The notes under the pieces: generated by a model | The model's input: only the letters and a program-made list of their open reading frames with translations | Databases searched by the model: none | What the model was told of the DNA's origin: nothing | Assembly (NCBI GenBank): GCA_050331295.1 | Contig: JBHJGZ010000002.1 | Location: 186,001 to 250,000, forward strand | Reading direction: 5' to 3' | Length of the DNA: 64,000 bases | Source of the DNA: Kuafuiihalomonas sp050331295 | GTDB taxonomy: Bacteria > Myxococcota > Kuafuiibacteriia > Kuafuiibacteriales > Kuafuiibacteriaceae | Made by a program: the position numbers and the translations under genes | Part shown: positions 53,201 through 61,184 of the stretch, piece after piece | Layout of the letters: each line of letters begins with the position of its first letter | Position numbering within the stretch: position 1 is the stretch's first letter

Positions 53201-53597
53201 CCACGTTCTCGCCGGTGCCGACCCACACGGTGTGAGGATTGTTGGGGTCGATGGCGATGTCGCCCACCGAATACGAGCCTTGCCCGTCGAAGACGGAACT
53301 CCAGGTGGTGCCGGCGTTCACCGTCTTCCAGACGCCGCCCGATCCGACACCTACGTACCAGGTATTGGGATCATCGGGCCGAACGGCGATGTCCGCGATG
53401 CGGCCGGCCATGAGGGCGGGACCAATGGAGCGCAGTTCCAGGCCGCCGAAGGTTTCACTGGACCATGGCTCAGGTTCTTCGCCGGCGTCGGCGCCGTTTT
53501 GATTGGCCAGGCTCGCCGCGCACGAGGAGATGGCAATCATCAACACTCCCATGAGGTGCAGGGCGAGTTGGGTTGGGCGGGAAGAGACTTGAGACAT
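50244..53597 (-). CDS. Asp-box (BNR/VPS10-like) beta-propeller lipoprotein
   Basis: 1117-residue exported protein. The start ATG 53597 has AAGGAG seven bases before it and begins a lipoprotein signal (LALHLMGVLMIAISSC, lipobox ISSC). At least ten Asp-box motifs (S-x-D-x-G-x-x-W) follow, including SGDGGQTWKN, SVDGGETWKN, STDRGSSWER, SFDHGETWRF, SDDRGDSWTA, TEDGGQSWRP and STDRGRSWRS. They indicate two sortilin/VPS10- or sialidase-like propellers over about residues 45-750. The last 300 residues hold a beta domain and a coiled coil (LARTRSAP... FEFLAEALAKTRSA). Such proteins are often annotated as glycosyl hydrolases, but I see no catalytic residues. The frame runs on upstream to 53960 without support. 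Confidence 0.88.
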   Translation of the reverse strand: MSQVSSRPTQLALHLMGVLMIAISSCAASLANQNGADAGEEPEPWSSETFGGLELRSIGPALMAGRIADIAVRPDDPNTWYVGVGSGGVWKTVNAGTTWSSVFDGQGSYSVGDIAIDPNNPHTVWVGTGENVGGRHVGYGDGIYRSGDGGQTWKNMGLKASEHISKILIHPDDPNTLWVAAEGPLWSKGGDRGVFKSVDGGETWKNVLRVGEWTGATDLEMDPRNPNLLYAATWQRHRTVAAYVGGGPESGIYRSVDGGDTWERLEKGLPEGNMGKIGLAISPIKPDVVYAAIEENRRKGGVYRSTDRGSSWERRSDTVSRATGPHYYQELEASPHVFDRIYLVDVRFQISHDGGKTFENMSEKFKHSDNHSLNFRLDDPDYLLAGTDGGIYESFDHGETWRFHANLPVTQFYKVAVDDAEPFYTIYGGTQDNNTQGGPSRTDSANGIRNADWFITLPGDGHQPATEPGNPNIMYSEWQQGNLVRVDRITGEMVHIQPQPDADDPPERFNWDAPILVSPHDPKRLYFASQRVWRSDDRGDSWTAISGDLTRNVQRLTVPHMERKWSWDSPWDMWAMSNFSTITSLAESPKQEGLIYAGTDDGLLQVTEDGGQSWRPIPVGSLPGVPNEAFINDIKADLFDVDTVYVALDNHKNGDFQPYLFKSTDRGRSWRSIVGDLPDRHLVWRVVQDHVEPGLLFLGTEFGVYFTVDGGAGWLKLGGKKAPTISFRDLAIQRREDDLVGATFGRGFWVLDDYSALRDVNPEVMTGTPAKLFSVRQADWYLPRTTLGAKDAASQGHGYYVAPNPPFGALFTYYLRDPLQSLAEARQEREKELIKAGKDTPFEGFEAVERERRQRDPEIILLVKNAQGQPVRRISGATEAGIHRVAWDLRHPPPDAVDVKEPSIYGELEEPRGALAPPGSYTVTLLQKVDGEATVLDGPAKFEVVRLRKGALEGATPEEAAAFQQRVARLRRGVTGLAQSMKRLTHRFEFLAEALAKTRSAPSALDEEFRNLRLELDTLRVRMGGSPSRQEVGEPTRHSVTTRLEKVEAGTTHSTYGPTQTHREQIAIAENEFSTLRTQLNRLLSDKLPAFEQRLRDAGGPWTPGQLVPELSDPDSQ

Positions 53598-53892
53598 GAG
53601 GCACTCCTTGGTCTGCGCCGAAAGCGAAGTCGACCTCGACGCGATGTCGCCGGCTACCCCAGAAGCAAAACGGTCGCAATGCTGTGGCCTCTCGAGGCCG
53701 AGAGCGCCGCGGTCGACCCGGAGCCCTGCATGAACCCTTTTTTGGGGACGCAGGCGGGTTTCAGGCATGCCACCCATCTTGCGCATCGGAGGACGTCCGA
53801 GTATGGCTTCCAGAGTGGCAGCCCACGCAGATCCCGATGTGACGAGGCGTTCGAGAGAGCCTTGCAGGGGCGTCGCGCTTCCGAATGCGTCG
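53598..53892. other. Divergent gap before the cimA leader
   Basis: 295 bases between the propeller lipoprotein (minus) and the cimA leader peptide (plus), expected to contain both promoters. I find no convincing -35/-10 pair. The only structure seen is a short inverted repeat, GGCCTC-tc-GAGGCC. Confidence 0.3.
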
Positions 53893-53985
53893 ATGGCCTC
53901 CATCTCGTCCACCGGCCTGCACATCGCTGCGCGCATCAGCATTATCGAGTTGATTGCCATCTCGACGGCGGGCGGGGGACCTTAG
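53893..53985 (+). CDS. Isoleucine-rich leader peptide of the cimA attenuator
   Basis: 30-codon open frame, ATG to TAG, with seven Ile codons, five of them in a nine-codon window (I-S-I-I-E-L-I-A-I at residues 15-23). The last codons, GCG GGC GGG GGA CCT TAG, form the 5' arm of a predicted antiterminator. Ile is the end product of the pathway that cimA enters, which makes this a classic attenuation leader. The frame is open further upstream, so a longer start is possible, and no strong ribosome site precedes the ATG. The Ile run and stop position matter more than the exact start. Confidence 0.7.
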   Translation: MASISSTGLHIAARISIIELIAISTAGGGP

Positions 53986-54051
53986 AGCTGCCAAGACAAC
54001 CAGGTACCCCGAAGCCCGCAGGAACCCACCCTGCGGGCTTTTTTCGTTTTT
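53968..54051 (+). promoter_or_regulatory. Transcription attenuator (antiterminator/terminator) of cimA
   Basis: Arm 2, GCGGGCGGGGGACC (53968-53981, last codons of the leader peptide), can pair with arm 3, GGTACCCC-GAA-GCCCGC (54003-54019). Arm 3 overlaps the 5' half of the terminator, AAGCCCGCAGG (54012-54022), which pairs perfectly with CCTGCGGGCTT (54030-54040). The structures exclude each other. A ribosome stalled on the Ile codons would free arm 2 and prevent termination; one that reaches the TAG would cover arm 2 and allow termination. Confidence 0.75.
54012..54051 (+). terminator. Rho-independent terminator in the cimA leader
   Basis: Perfect 11-bp GC-rich stem (54012-54022 with 54030-54040), 7-base loop, then six T from 54039, CG and five more T. 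It ends directly before the cimA ribosome site GGAGGGA. Confidence 0.93.
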
Positions 54052-54067
54052 GGAGGGAATGAGGCGA

Positions 54068-55678
54068 ATGATGGAGCAGAAGACCGGTCACCAGGTCGAC
54101 ATTTTCGATACGACTCTACGGGATGGCGCGCAGACCGAAGCCATTTCCTACTCCGCCGAGGACAAGCTCCGGATCGCGCTACGCCTCGACGCGTTCGGGA
54201 TCGCCTTCATCGAGGCGGGCTGGCCCGGCTCGAACCCGAAAGACGAGGAATTCTTCGCTCGCGCGAAAGACGAGGCCTTCGAACGGTCGGAGCTCGTCGC
54301 CTTTGGCTCCACTCGAAGGAAGGATCTCACGCCGGAAGACGACGCGAATCTCGAGGCGCTCCTGGCCGCGGGCACCCGGGTCTGCTCGGTGGTCGGCAAG
54401 ACGTGGAGCCTTCACGTCACCGAGGTGCTGAAGACGACGTACGACGAGAATCTCCGGATGATCGAAGACAGCGTCGCGTTCCTTCAGGCCCAAGGGAGAC
54501 GCGTGATCTACGACGCCGAGCACTTCTTCGATGGCTACCGAGCCGATGCCGATTATGCGCTGGCCACGCTGGAGGCCGCCCAGCGGGGCGGCGCGGAGGT
54601 CTTGGTCCTCTGCGACACCAACGGAGGATCTCTTCCCTGGGACGTGGAAGAGATCATGCGCCGTGTTCGAAGCACCGTGAACATTCCGTTGGGCATCCAC
54701 GGCCATGACGACGCCGGACTCGCGGTCGCCAATACGCTGGCGGCGGTTCGCGCCGGAGCCACGCAAGTGCAGGGCACCATCAATGGCTTCGGGGAGCGCT
54801 GTGGCAACGCGAACCTCTGCGCCGCAATTCCGGACCTCGAACTCAAGCTCGGGGTCCGATGCGTAGGCCGGACCGCCCTCGAGGGCCTCTCGGATCTCGC
54901 CCATTACGTGGCCGAGGTGGCCAACGTCGCGCTTCCCGATCAGATGCCGTACGTCGGCCGAAGCGCCTTTGCCCACAAAGGGGGCATTCATGTTGCGGCC
55001 ATGCGCAGAAACCAAGACTCCTATCAGCATGTCGATCCCGCACGGGTGGGAAACGCGATGCGGGTCGTGGTGAGCGACCTGTCCGGGCGCGGCAACCTGT
55101 TGAGCAAGGCGGAAGAGCTCGGCCTCGAGACCGAAGCGGGCCTCGATACGGTGCTCCACCGGATCAAGGACCTGGAAGCGCAAGGATTCGCATTCGAGGC
55201 GGCCGAAGCGTCGGTTGCCTTGATGATGAAGCGGCAGGGCAGGGGCTACCGTCGCCCCTTCGAGCCCGTCGACCACACCGTTGTGGTCGAGAACCGGGGC
55301 GGCAAGCACCTCGCGCAGGCGATGGTGAAGATCGATGTGCAAGGTCGCCGGCTCCACACCGCCGCCGAAGGAGACGGACCGGTGGACGCTTTGGACCGGG
55401 CCTTGCGCCGTGCACTGACCGAGGCCTATCCAGAGACCGAGCAGTTTCACCTGTTCGACTACAAGGTTCGGATTCTGGACGGCGAGAGCTCGACCGCGGC
55501 CATCACCCGCGTCCTCATCGACACCCGCTGCGGCGACAAGACCTGGTCGACGGTCGGCGCGTCCAAGAGCATCATCCAAGCATCCTGGACCGCGCTCCTC
55601 GACGGCTATGAGTATGGTTTGTGGATGCACGCTTTCCGGGAAGCGCCGTCGGCCGAACGGGTACGCGAAGAGGCTTAA
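54068..55678 (+). CDS. cimA: (R)-citramalate synthase
   Basis: 536-residue enzyme of the isopropylmalate/citramalate synthase family that condenses pyruvate and acetyl-CoA to citramalate, the first step of the threonine-independent route to 2-oxobutyrate and isoleucine. N-terminal TIM barrel: FDTTLRDGAQTEAISYSAED, IEAGWPGSNPKDEEFF, GIHGHDDAGLAVANTLAAV with metal-binding His residues, and NGFGERCGNANL. The C-terminal LeuA-type regulatory domain (about 400-520) ends with GDKTWSTVGASKSIIQASW. The GWPGSNP variant and length fit CimA rather than LeuA. Start: ATG 54068 is best placed for GGAGGGA; ATG 54059 is in frame. Controlled by the Ile attenuator upstream. Confidence 0.93.
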   Translation: MMEQKTGHQVDIFDTTLRDGAQTEAISYSAEDKLRIALRLDAFGIAFIEAGWPGSNPKDEEFFARAKDEAFERSELVAFGSTRRKDLTPEDDANLEALLAAGTRVCSVVGKTWSLHVTEVLKTTYDENLRMIEDSVAFLQAQGRRVIYDAEHFFDGYRADADYALATLEAAQRGGAEVLVLCDTNGGSLPWDVEEIMRRVRSTVNIPLGIHGHDDAGLAVANTLAAVRAGATQVQGTINGFGERCGNANLCAAIPDLELKLGVRCVGRTALEGLSDLAHYVAEVANVALPDQMPYVGRSAFAHKGGIHVAAMRRNQDSYQHVDPARVGNAMRVVVSDLSGRGNLLSKAEELGLETEAGLDTVLHRIKDLEAQGFAFEAAEASVALMMKRQGRGYRRPFEPVDHTVVVENRGGKHLAQAMVKIDVQGRRLHTAAEGDGPVDALDRALRRALTEAYPETEQFHLFDYKVRILDGESSTAAITRVLIDTRCGDKTWSTVGASKSIIQASWTALLDGYEYGLWMHAFREAPSAERVREEA

Positions 55679-57363
55679 CCGTCCCAGGGCGGTGGCGTGG
55701 TGACCGCGCCTTCGGATGCGGACGTCACCTCCCGGCGATACTTGGCCAGCGCCCCGACTCGTACATGCGACGGGGGACGCTGCCACCGGCGTCGGCGCGC
55801 CCCGAGCTCGGTTTCGTCGACCGCGAGGGTGATCTGCTTGTTCTCCGCGTCGATCAGGATGCTGTCGCCATCCTCGACGAGGGCGAGAGGGCCGCCGACC
55901 GCGGCTTCCGGTGTTACGTGCCCCACCACGAAGCCGTGACTGCCGCCAGAAAAGCGGCCGTCGGTGATGAGCGCGACATCGGCACCGAGACCCTTTCCCA
56001 TGATGGCGCCGGTCGGGCTGAGCATCTCGCGCATGCCGGGCCCGCCCTTCGGGCCTTCGTACCGGATGACGACGACCTCGCCCGCCTTCACAACGTCGCC
56101 GAGAATGGCCTGCAGCGCGTCTTCTTCGGAGTGGAAGACGCGCGCTCGACCTTCGAACCGAAGCCCTTCCTTTCCTGTGATCTTGGCGACCGCTCCTTCG
56201 GGGGCCAGGTTGCCGTACAAGATGGCAAGGTGGCTGTCGGCTTTGATCGGATTCTCGAAGGCGCGAATGATGTCCTGGCCCACTGGATAATCGTCCACGT
56301 CGGCAAGGTTCTCGGCCATCGTCTTCCCCGTCACCGTCAGGCAATCGCCGTGCAACAGTCCATGATCCAACATGCGTCTCATCAACGGCCGGATGCCGCC
56401 GATCTGGATCAGCTCGGACATCAGATAGCGGCCGCTCGGTCTGAGGTCGGCGAGGACGGGAACCCGCTCTCCGATTGCCGTGAAGTCGTCGAGGCTCAAT
56501 GGGACATTCGCTTCCCGCGCCATGGCGATGAGGTGCAGCACCGCGTTCGTCGAACCGCCCAGCGCAATGACCACCGAAATCGCGTTCTCGAAAGCAGCGC
56601 GCGTCATGATGTCCAGCGGCTTGATGTCCTTTCGGATGAGGTCGACGACCGTCGCTCCGGCCCGTCGACAATCGTCGACCTTGAAGGGAGAGACCGCCTC
56701 TTGAGCCGAGCTGTTGGCCAGGCTGAGGCCGAGCGCTTCGATGGCCGATGCCATGGTGTTGGCGGTGTACATGCCGCCACATGCTCCGGGTCCCGGGATT
56801 GCGGTGCGTTCGATCTCGAGCAGCTCCTCCGCGGCAATCCTTCCTCCCGCCTTCGCGCCGATGGCTTCGAACACCGAGACCACGTCGCGCCGCTTTGAAC
56901 CGGGCTTGATGGTTCCGCCGTACACGAACACGGCGGGACGATTCATGCGTGCCATGGCCATGACGCACGCCGGCATGTTCTTATCGCAACCGCCGATGGC
57001 CACGAGGCCGTCGAAACCTTCTCCTACGGTCACCGCTTCAATGGAATCCGCGATGATCTCCCGGGATACGAGGGAGTAGCGCATTCCTCGTGTGCCCATG
57101 GAAATGCCATCGGAGATGGTCATCGTATTGAAAATGACGCCTTTGCCCCCGTTCGCGTCTGCTCCTGCGGCAGCTTCCATCGCCAATTTATCGATGTGCA
57201 TGTTGCATGGCGTGGTCATCGCCCAAGTCGAGGCGATGCCGATCTGCGGCCGTGCGAAGTCTTCGTCGGTAAAACCAACGGCCCGCAACATCGCGCGGCT
57301 CGACGCGCGCGCATCGCCATCGACGACCACCTGGGAATAGCGCCGTACGTCTTTCTCGCCCAT
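55675..57363 (-). CDS. ilvD: Dihydroxy-acid dehydratase
   Basis: 562-residue iron-sulfur dehydratase of branched-chain amino acid synthesis, converting dihydroxy-isovalerate or -methylvalerate to the 2-keto acids. Cluster cysteines lie in TTPCNMHIDKLA, GGCDKNMPACVMAMARM and PGPGACGGMYTANTMAS. Also seen: VIALGGSTNAVLHLIA and TDGRFSGGSHGFVVGHVTPEA. GGGAGA lies 8 bases before the ATG. It faces cimA, which feeds the same pathway, and the two stop codons share the tetranucleotide TTAA. No attenuator was seen on the ilvD side. Confidence 0.96.
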   Translation of the reverse strand: MGEKDVRRYSQVVVDGDARASSRAMLRAVGFTDEDFARPQIGIASTWAMTTPCNMHIDKLAMEAAAGADANGGKGVIFNTMTISDGISMGTRGMRYSLVSREIIADSIEAVTVGEGFDGLVAIGGCDKNMPACVMAMARMNRPAVFVYGGTIKPGSKRRDVVSVFEAIGAKAGGRIAAEELLEIERTAIPGPGACGGMYTANTMASAIEALGLSLANSSAQEAVSPFKVDDCRRAGATVVDLIRKDIKPLDIMTRAAFENAISVVIALGGSTNAVLHLIAMAREANVPLSLDDFTAIGERVPVLADLRPSGRYLMSELIQIGGIRPLMRRMLDHGLLHGDCLTVTGKTMAENLADVDDYPVGQDIIRAFENPIKADSHLAILYGNLAPEGAVAKITGKEGLRFEGRARVFHSEEDALQAILGDVVKAGEVVVIRYEGPKGGPGMREMLSPTGAIMGKGLGADVALITDGRFSGGSHGFVVGHVTPEAAVGGPLALVEDGDSILIDAENKQITLAVDETELGARRRRWQRPPSHVRVGALAKYRREVTSASEGAVTTPPPWDG

Positions 57364-57537
57364 GCTGAATCTCCCTTACTGTCCCCGCGTGAGGACTTTA
57401 TCAGGGAAAGGCGAATGGCAGAATGGCAGCCGCGGTTTTCTGCGCGGACTACGCAGGAACCGGACGGGGCTCATTGTTGCTGGAACGTTGCCGTCAGCGC
57501 TTGCGCGGGTCCACCCCCATGAAGAACAGTCCGCGCC
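57364..57537. promoter_or_regulatory. Divergent promoter region of ilvD and the Ior-like operon
   Basis: 174 bases that must hold the promoters of both units. GATAAAG on the minus strand near 57395-57401 is a possible -10 for ilvD. I could not assign a matching -35. A direct repeat, AATGGCAG, occurs at 57413 and 57421. Confidence 0.3.
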
Positions 57538-57999
57538 ATGAAGAAGACGATCCGGGTGAACGGAGCCCGCGAGGAGGTGGATGTCCCTGAGGACACACCG
57601 CTGCTGTGGGTTCTTCGCGAGAGCCTCGGCCTGACCGGAACCAAGTTCGGTTGCGGCATCGCGCAGTGTGGCGCGTGCACCGTGCAGCTCGACGGGAAGC
57701 CAGTTCGCTCTTGCGTGTATCCGGTCAAGCTTCTGTCGGAGCAAGAGGTGACCACCATCGAGGGTCTCGACGGTCCAGTAGCCGAGGCGCTTCGCGAAGA
57801 ATGGGCTGCGCTCGACGTTCCGCAGTGCGGCTATTGCCAGTCGGGTCAGCTGATGACCGCCGAGGCGGTTCTTCGTTCCACGTCCGACGTCGACTCCGAG
57901 ACGATCGACCGCGCCATGGCGGGAAACGTCTGTCGCTGCGCAACCTATGTGCGGATCCGGGGAGCCATATTGAAGGCCTCCCAGCGGATGGAGGGCTGA
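57538..57999 (+). CDS. [2Fe-2S] subunit of an isoquinoline 1-oxidoreductase-like enzyme
   Basis: 153-residue small subunit of the xanthine oxidase family (IorA/CoxS type). The plant-type cluster is bound by FGCGIAQCGACTVQLDG plus Cys59 in RSCVYP. The second cluster is in the helical domain, with CGYCQSGQLM and GNVCRCATYVRI. It passes electrons from the molybdenum subunit encoded one base downstream. It has no signal peptide, so it would be exported by riding on the Tat signal of the large subunit. No good ribosome site is visible. The large gap before it separates it from ilvD. Confidence 0.92.
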   Translation: MKKTIRVNGAREEVDVPEDTPLLWVLRESLGLTGTKFGCGIAQCGACTVQLDGKPVRSCVYPVKLLSEQEVTTIEGLDGPVAEALREEWAALDVPQCGYCQSGQLMTAEAVLRSTSDVDSETIDRAMAGNVCRCATYVRIRGAILKASQRMEG

Positions 58000-58000
58000 G

Positions 58001-60178
58001 ATGAGGCGACGTGAGTTCATTCAGAAGACTGCCGCACTGGGATCTGGTCTGGTGCTCGGAACGCGGCTGCTTCCCACTCATCGGGTCTTGGCGGAAGTGG
58101 GGACGCCAAGCGGTGCGCCGTTGGTCACCGACCCGAACGCCTTCCTGAGGATCGCTCCGGACAACACGGTCACGGTGCTCATCAAGCACATCGAGTTCGG
58201 TCAGGGCGTGAATACGGGGCTGACCACGCTGGTGGCGGAAGAGCTGGATGCGGATTGGTCTCAGATGCGGGCCGAAAGCGCTCCTTCAGACCCCAAGCTC
58301 TATCTCAACTATGCCTTTGGCGCCCAAGGCACCGGTGGGTCGACCGCTATCGCGAACTCCTACATCCAAATGCGAAGGGTTGGAGCGACGGCACGGGCGA
58401 TGCTCGTGGAGGCAGCGGCGCGGCGGTGGAAGGTTCGCCCGAGTCGCATCCGGGTCGAGGGCGGTGTCCTTCGCCATGGGAAGGACACCGCGCGCTTCGG
58501 CGACCTCGCCGAGTCGGCCATGCAGCTTTCGCCTCCCAAGAACGTGCGCTTGAAGACGCCAAAGGAGTTCCGCCTGATCGGGCAGGATCTTCGTCGGCCC
58601 GACACCCGAGCAAAGAGTACGGGGGATGCAACGTATACCATCGACGTCGTTGAGCCGGAGCTCTTGACGGTGCTGATCAAGCGGCCGGAGCGGTTCGGCG
58701 CCAAAGTGAAGACGTTCGACAGCTCGGCAGCCGAGAGCATCGAAGGCTTCGTCGGGGCCCGAACCGTCCCGTCTGGGGTGGCGGTGTACGCGACTGGTTT
58801 CTGGGCCGCCAAGCGGGCCCGCGAACAGATCACGGTGGAGTGGGAAGAGACCGATGCCGAAACACGAGGGAGCGAGGAGTTGATTCAAGCGTATACGGCG
58901 AGGCTCGAACAGCCCGGAGCCACCGCTGCTCTACGTGGCCAACCGTCATCGGAGGCTGCAGACACCAAGGTGCTCACGGCAGACTTCGTGTTCCCCTATC
59001 TCGCGCACGCGCCAATGGAGCCGCTCGATATCTTCTTGAAGTACACCGAATCGGGAGGTGTGCAGGCTCGATTTGGTTCACAGCTGACGACCGGCGATCA
59101 CCAAACCATCGCATCGGTGATGGGTCTGAAGCCGGAGCGAGTGGGTATCCAGGTCCTGTTTGGAGGAGGGAGTTTCGGCCGGCGCGCGCAAGGTGACTGT
59201 CACCTGGCGGCGGAGGGAGCCCACGTGCTCAAGGCATCACCAGGCAAGCGTCCCGTGAAAGTGGTATGGACGCGTGAAGACGATATCAAAGGCGGCTACT
59301 ACCGGCCGCTCTATGTACATCGAATTACGGCTCAGGTGGGCCCGGACAATCGGCTCACAGGCTGGGAACAGCGCATCGTCGGACAATCTATCCTGCGGGG
59401 AACGCCGTTCGAGGCCATCCTCATCAAAGACGGTATCGACCAGACCTCAGTGGAGGGGTCCACGGACCTTCCTTATCGAATCCCAAACTTTCGGGTCGGT
59501 CTCATCACCGAGGACGTCGGCGTCCCGGTTCTATGGTGGCGCTCCGTGGGGAGCACCCACACCGGATTTTCGACGGAGACGTTCATCGATGAGATCCTGG
59601 AAGCGATGGGTGAGTCCGACCAGGTGAAGGGACGACTGGCTCTACTGGAGGGAGAATCTCGGCATGCCGGCGTCTTGAAGGCAGCGGCGGAATTGGCGGA
59701 CTGGCCACGAACCCCAAGGGATGGTCGAGCTTATGGCGTGGCGCTTCATAAGTCCTTTGGAACCTACGTAGCTCAGATTGCCGAGGTGTCCATCTCCAAG
59801 GATGGCATGCCCAAGGTTCACAAGGTCTGGTGTGGCGTGGACTGCGGCGTTGCCGTCAACCCGAACATCGTGACTGCACAGATGGAAGGGGGCATCGGCT
59901 TTGGTTTGGGGGCCGCCCTCTACAACGAGATTGAGCTGGAACGAGGCCGAGTGAAGCAGGGGAACTTCAACGACTACCTCCCTCTCCGTTCGGCCGAAAT
60001 GCCAGAGGTCGAAGTGAAGGTGGTGGCATCCACTGAGCCGCCCACTGGAGTTGGCGAACCTGGGGTGCCGGTGATCGCCCCGGCCGTGGCCAACGCTTAC
60101 TACCGATTGACGGGTAAGAGGATCCGCAGGCTTCCGTTCAAAAGAGCAGTAGCCAGAAATGCGAGTCCGGTCTCATGA
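58001..60178 (+). CDS. Molybdopterin-binding large subunit, isoquinoline 1-oxidoreductase-like
   Basis: 725-residue molybdenum hydroxylase of the IorB type. A Tat signal is evident (MRRREFIQKTAALGSGLVL, with R-R-R-E-F), so the enzyme acts in the periplasm. Molybdopterin-binding segments include IEFGQGVNTGLTTLVAEEL, GAQGTGGSTAIANSY and LFGGGSFGRRA. The probable catalytic Glu lies in PTGVGEPGVPVIAPA near residue 690. The substrate cannot be deduced: characterised relatives oxidise N-heterocycles or aldehydes. The stop overlaps the cytochrome gene by four bases. Confidence 0.92.
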   Translation: MRRREFIQKTAALGSGLVLGTRLLPTHRVLAEVGTPSGAPLVTDPNAFLRIAPDNTVTVLIKHIEFGQGVNTGLTTLVAEELDADWSQMRAESAPSDPKLYLNYAFGAQGTGGSTAIANSYIQMRRVGATARAMLVEAAARRWKVRPSRIRVEGGVLRHGKDTARFGDLAESAMQLSPPKNVRLKTPKEFRLIGQDLRRPDTRAKSTGDATYTIDVVEPELLTVLIKRPERFGAKVKTFDSSAAESIEGFVGARTVPSGVAVYATGFWAAKRAREQITVEWEETDAETRGSEELIQAYTARLEQPGATAALRGQPSSEAADTKVLTADFVFPYLAHAPMEPLDIFLKYTESGGVQARFGSQLTTGDHQTIASVMGLKPERVGIQVLFGGGSFGRRAQGDCHLAAEGAHVLKASPGKRPVKVVWTREDDIKGGYYRPLYVHRITAQVGPDNRLTGWEQRIVGQSILRGTPFEAILIKDGIDQTSVEGSTDLPYRIPNFRVGLITEDVGVPVLWWRSVGSTHTGFSTETFIDEILEAMGESDQVKGRLALLEGESRHAGVLKAAAELADWPRTPRDGRAYGVALHKSFGTYVAQIAEVSISKDGMPKVHKVWCGVDCGVAVNPNIVTAQMEGGIGFGLGAALYNEIELERGRVKQGNFNDYLPLRSAEMPEVEVKVVASTEPPTGVGEPGVPVIAPAVANAYYRLTGKRIRRLPFKRAVARNASPVS

Positions 60179-60846
60179 CCTTCGCGTGTCGCCCAGCGCT
60201 GATGACGATGATCCTGTCGTGGTTTGGCCTTTCATGCAGCCACGGCCCCGTCGCGGAGAACGCCTCGACCCCACTCGAAGTCCGGGGTCTCAAGAACGCG
60301 GCGTTTTATCGACAGATTTCCGATGACGACACGAGGGCGGTCGCGCTGTTCGAGGAGGCCGGCAAGGTGCTTCTCCATCCGCGCTGTGTGAACTGCCATC
60401 CAGCGACCTCATCGCCTCTTCAAACCGATGCCCAATATGTGCATCGGCCGCCGGTTCAGCGAGGGTCGGAAGGTCGCGGCATCGCGGGCATGAAGTGCTC
60501 CACCTGTCATTTTGCGGAAAACGTTCCGACCGGAGAGCGGAGCGTACCAGGACATCCTCACTGGCACCTCGCTCCGGCTTCGATGGCGTGGGAGGATCAG
60601 TCGCTGGCCGACATTTGCGCCCAGCTCAAGGACCTGGAGCGAAATGGGGAGCGGACGCTCCAAGATATCACGAGCCACATGGCCACTGACGGCCTGGTGG
60701 GTTGGGGCTGGAATCCGGGCCGGGGCCGAGCGTCGGTCCCCGGCACCCAAGAGATCTTCGGGGGACTGATTCGCGCGTGGGTCGAGGCCGGCGCGGCTTG
60801 TCCATCCGACGAGGAGCTGGCCCGAGCCCAGTCCATGGCCGAGTAA
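60175..60846 (+). CDS. Di-haem c-type cytochrome subunit of the Ior-like enzyme
   Basis: 223-residue exported protein. A hydrophobic N-terminal segment (LMTMILSWFGLSC) suggests a signal peptide, perhaps of a lipoprotein. Two CxxCH haem motifs are present: CVNCH near residue 73 and CSTCH near 107, with a possible distal His-rich stretch HPHWH. The length and order suit the cytochrome that accompanies IorAB-type enzymes and would accept their electrons. ATG overlaps the large-subunit stop (ATGA). Confidence 0.85.
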   Translation: MTFACRPALMTMILSWFGLSCSHGPVAENASTPLEVRGLKNAAFYRQISDDDTRAVALFEEAGKVLLHPRCVNCHPATSSPLQTDAQYVHRPPVQRGSEGRGIAGMKCSTCHFAENVPTGERSVPGHPHWHLAPASMAWEDQSLADICAQLKDLERNGERTLQDITSHMATDGLVGWGWNPGRGRASVPGTQEIFGGLIRAWVEAGAACPSDEELARAQSMAE

Positions 60847-60899
60847 GGTCGAGGGCGGTGCAGCTTGGCCTCGGCGTCCCGCGGAGCCCACTCCAAAGC

Positions 60900-61184
60900 C
60901 TACAGCTCGAAGTCCACGACCGCAGCGTGTTCCGATAGGCTTCCCAGAAATGCGAGGACCGGCTGGTGCTCCGGGTGATTGCGGTATGTTTCGAGGTCTT
61001 CCCAAGAGTCGAAACGGGTGATGAGAGCCACGTGATAAGACCGAGCCGTGCCCAGCTGGTCGATGCCGACTTCGATGGAGCGAAGGACGTCGATCCGTCC
61101 CTTCATCGCGCGGAGCCGCTCGGCCGCCGCTTCGGCTTGGGCCGGGTCCTCGAGCTTGAACAAGACATTGTGAATCACCGTCAT
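60900..61184 (-). CDS. Dabb (stress-response A/B barrel) domain protein
   Basis: 94-residue protein that fits the Dabb family of small dimeric alpha/beta barrels: TVIHNVLFKLEDPAQAEAAA, a strand with IEVGIDQL, YHVALITRFDSWEDLETYR and the terminal VVDFEL. The frame is open much further upstream to 61697, but the first codons of the family (MTVIHNV) begin at 61184; GTG two codons earlier is an alternative. Family members include stress-induced proteins and polyketide cyclases; no specific reaction is implied. It converges on the cytochrome gene with a 53-base gap. Confidence 0.85.
   Translation of the reverse strand: MTVIHNVLFKLEDPAQAEAAAERLRAMKGRIDVLRSIEVGIDQLGTARSYHVALITRFDSWEDLETYRNHPEHQPVLAFLGSLSEHAAVVDFEL

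Noticed and set aside
54179..56968. 929-codon minus-strand frame across cimA and ilvD
   Set aside because: It is out of frame with ilvD and antisense to cimA, both of which are firmly identified.
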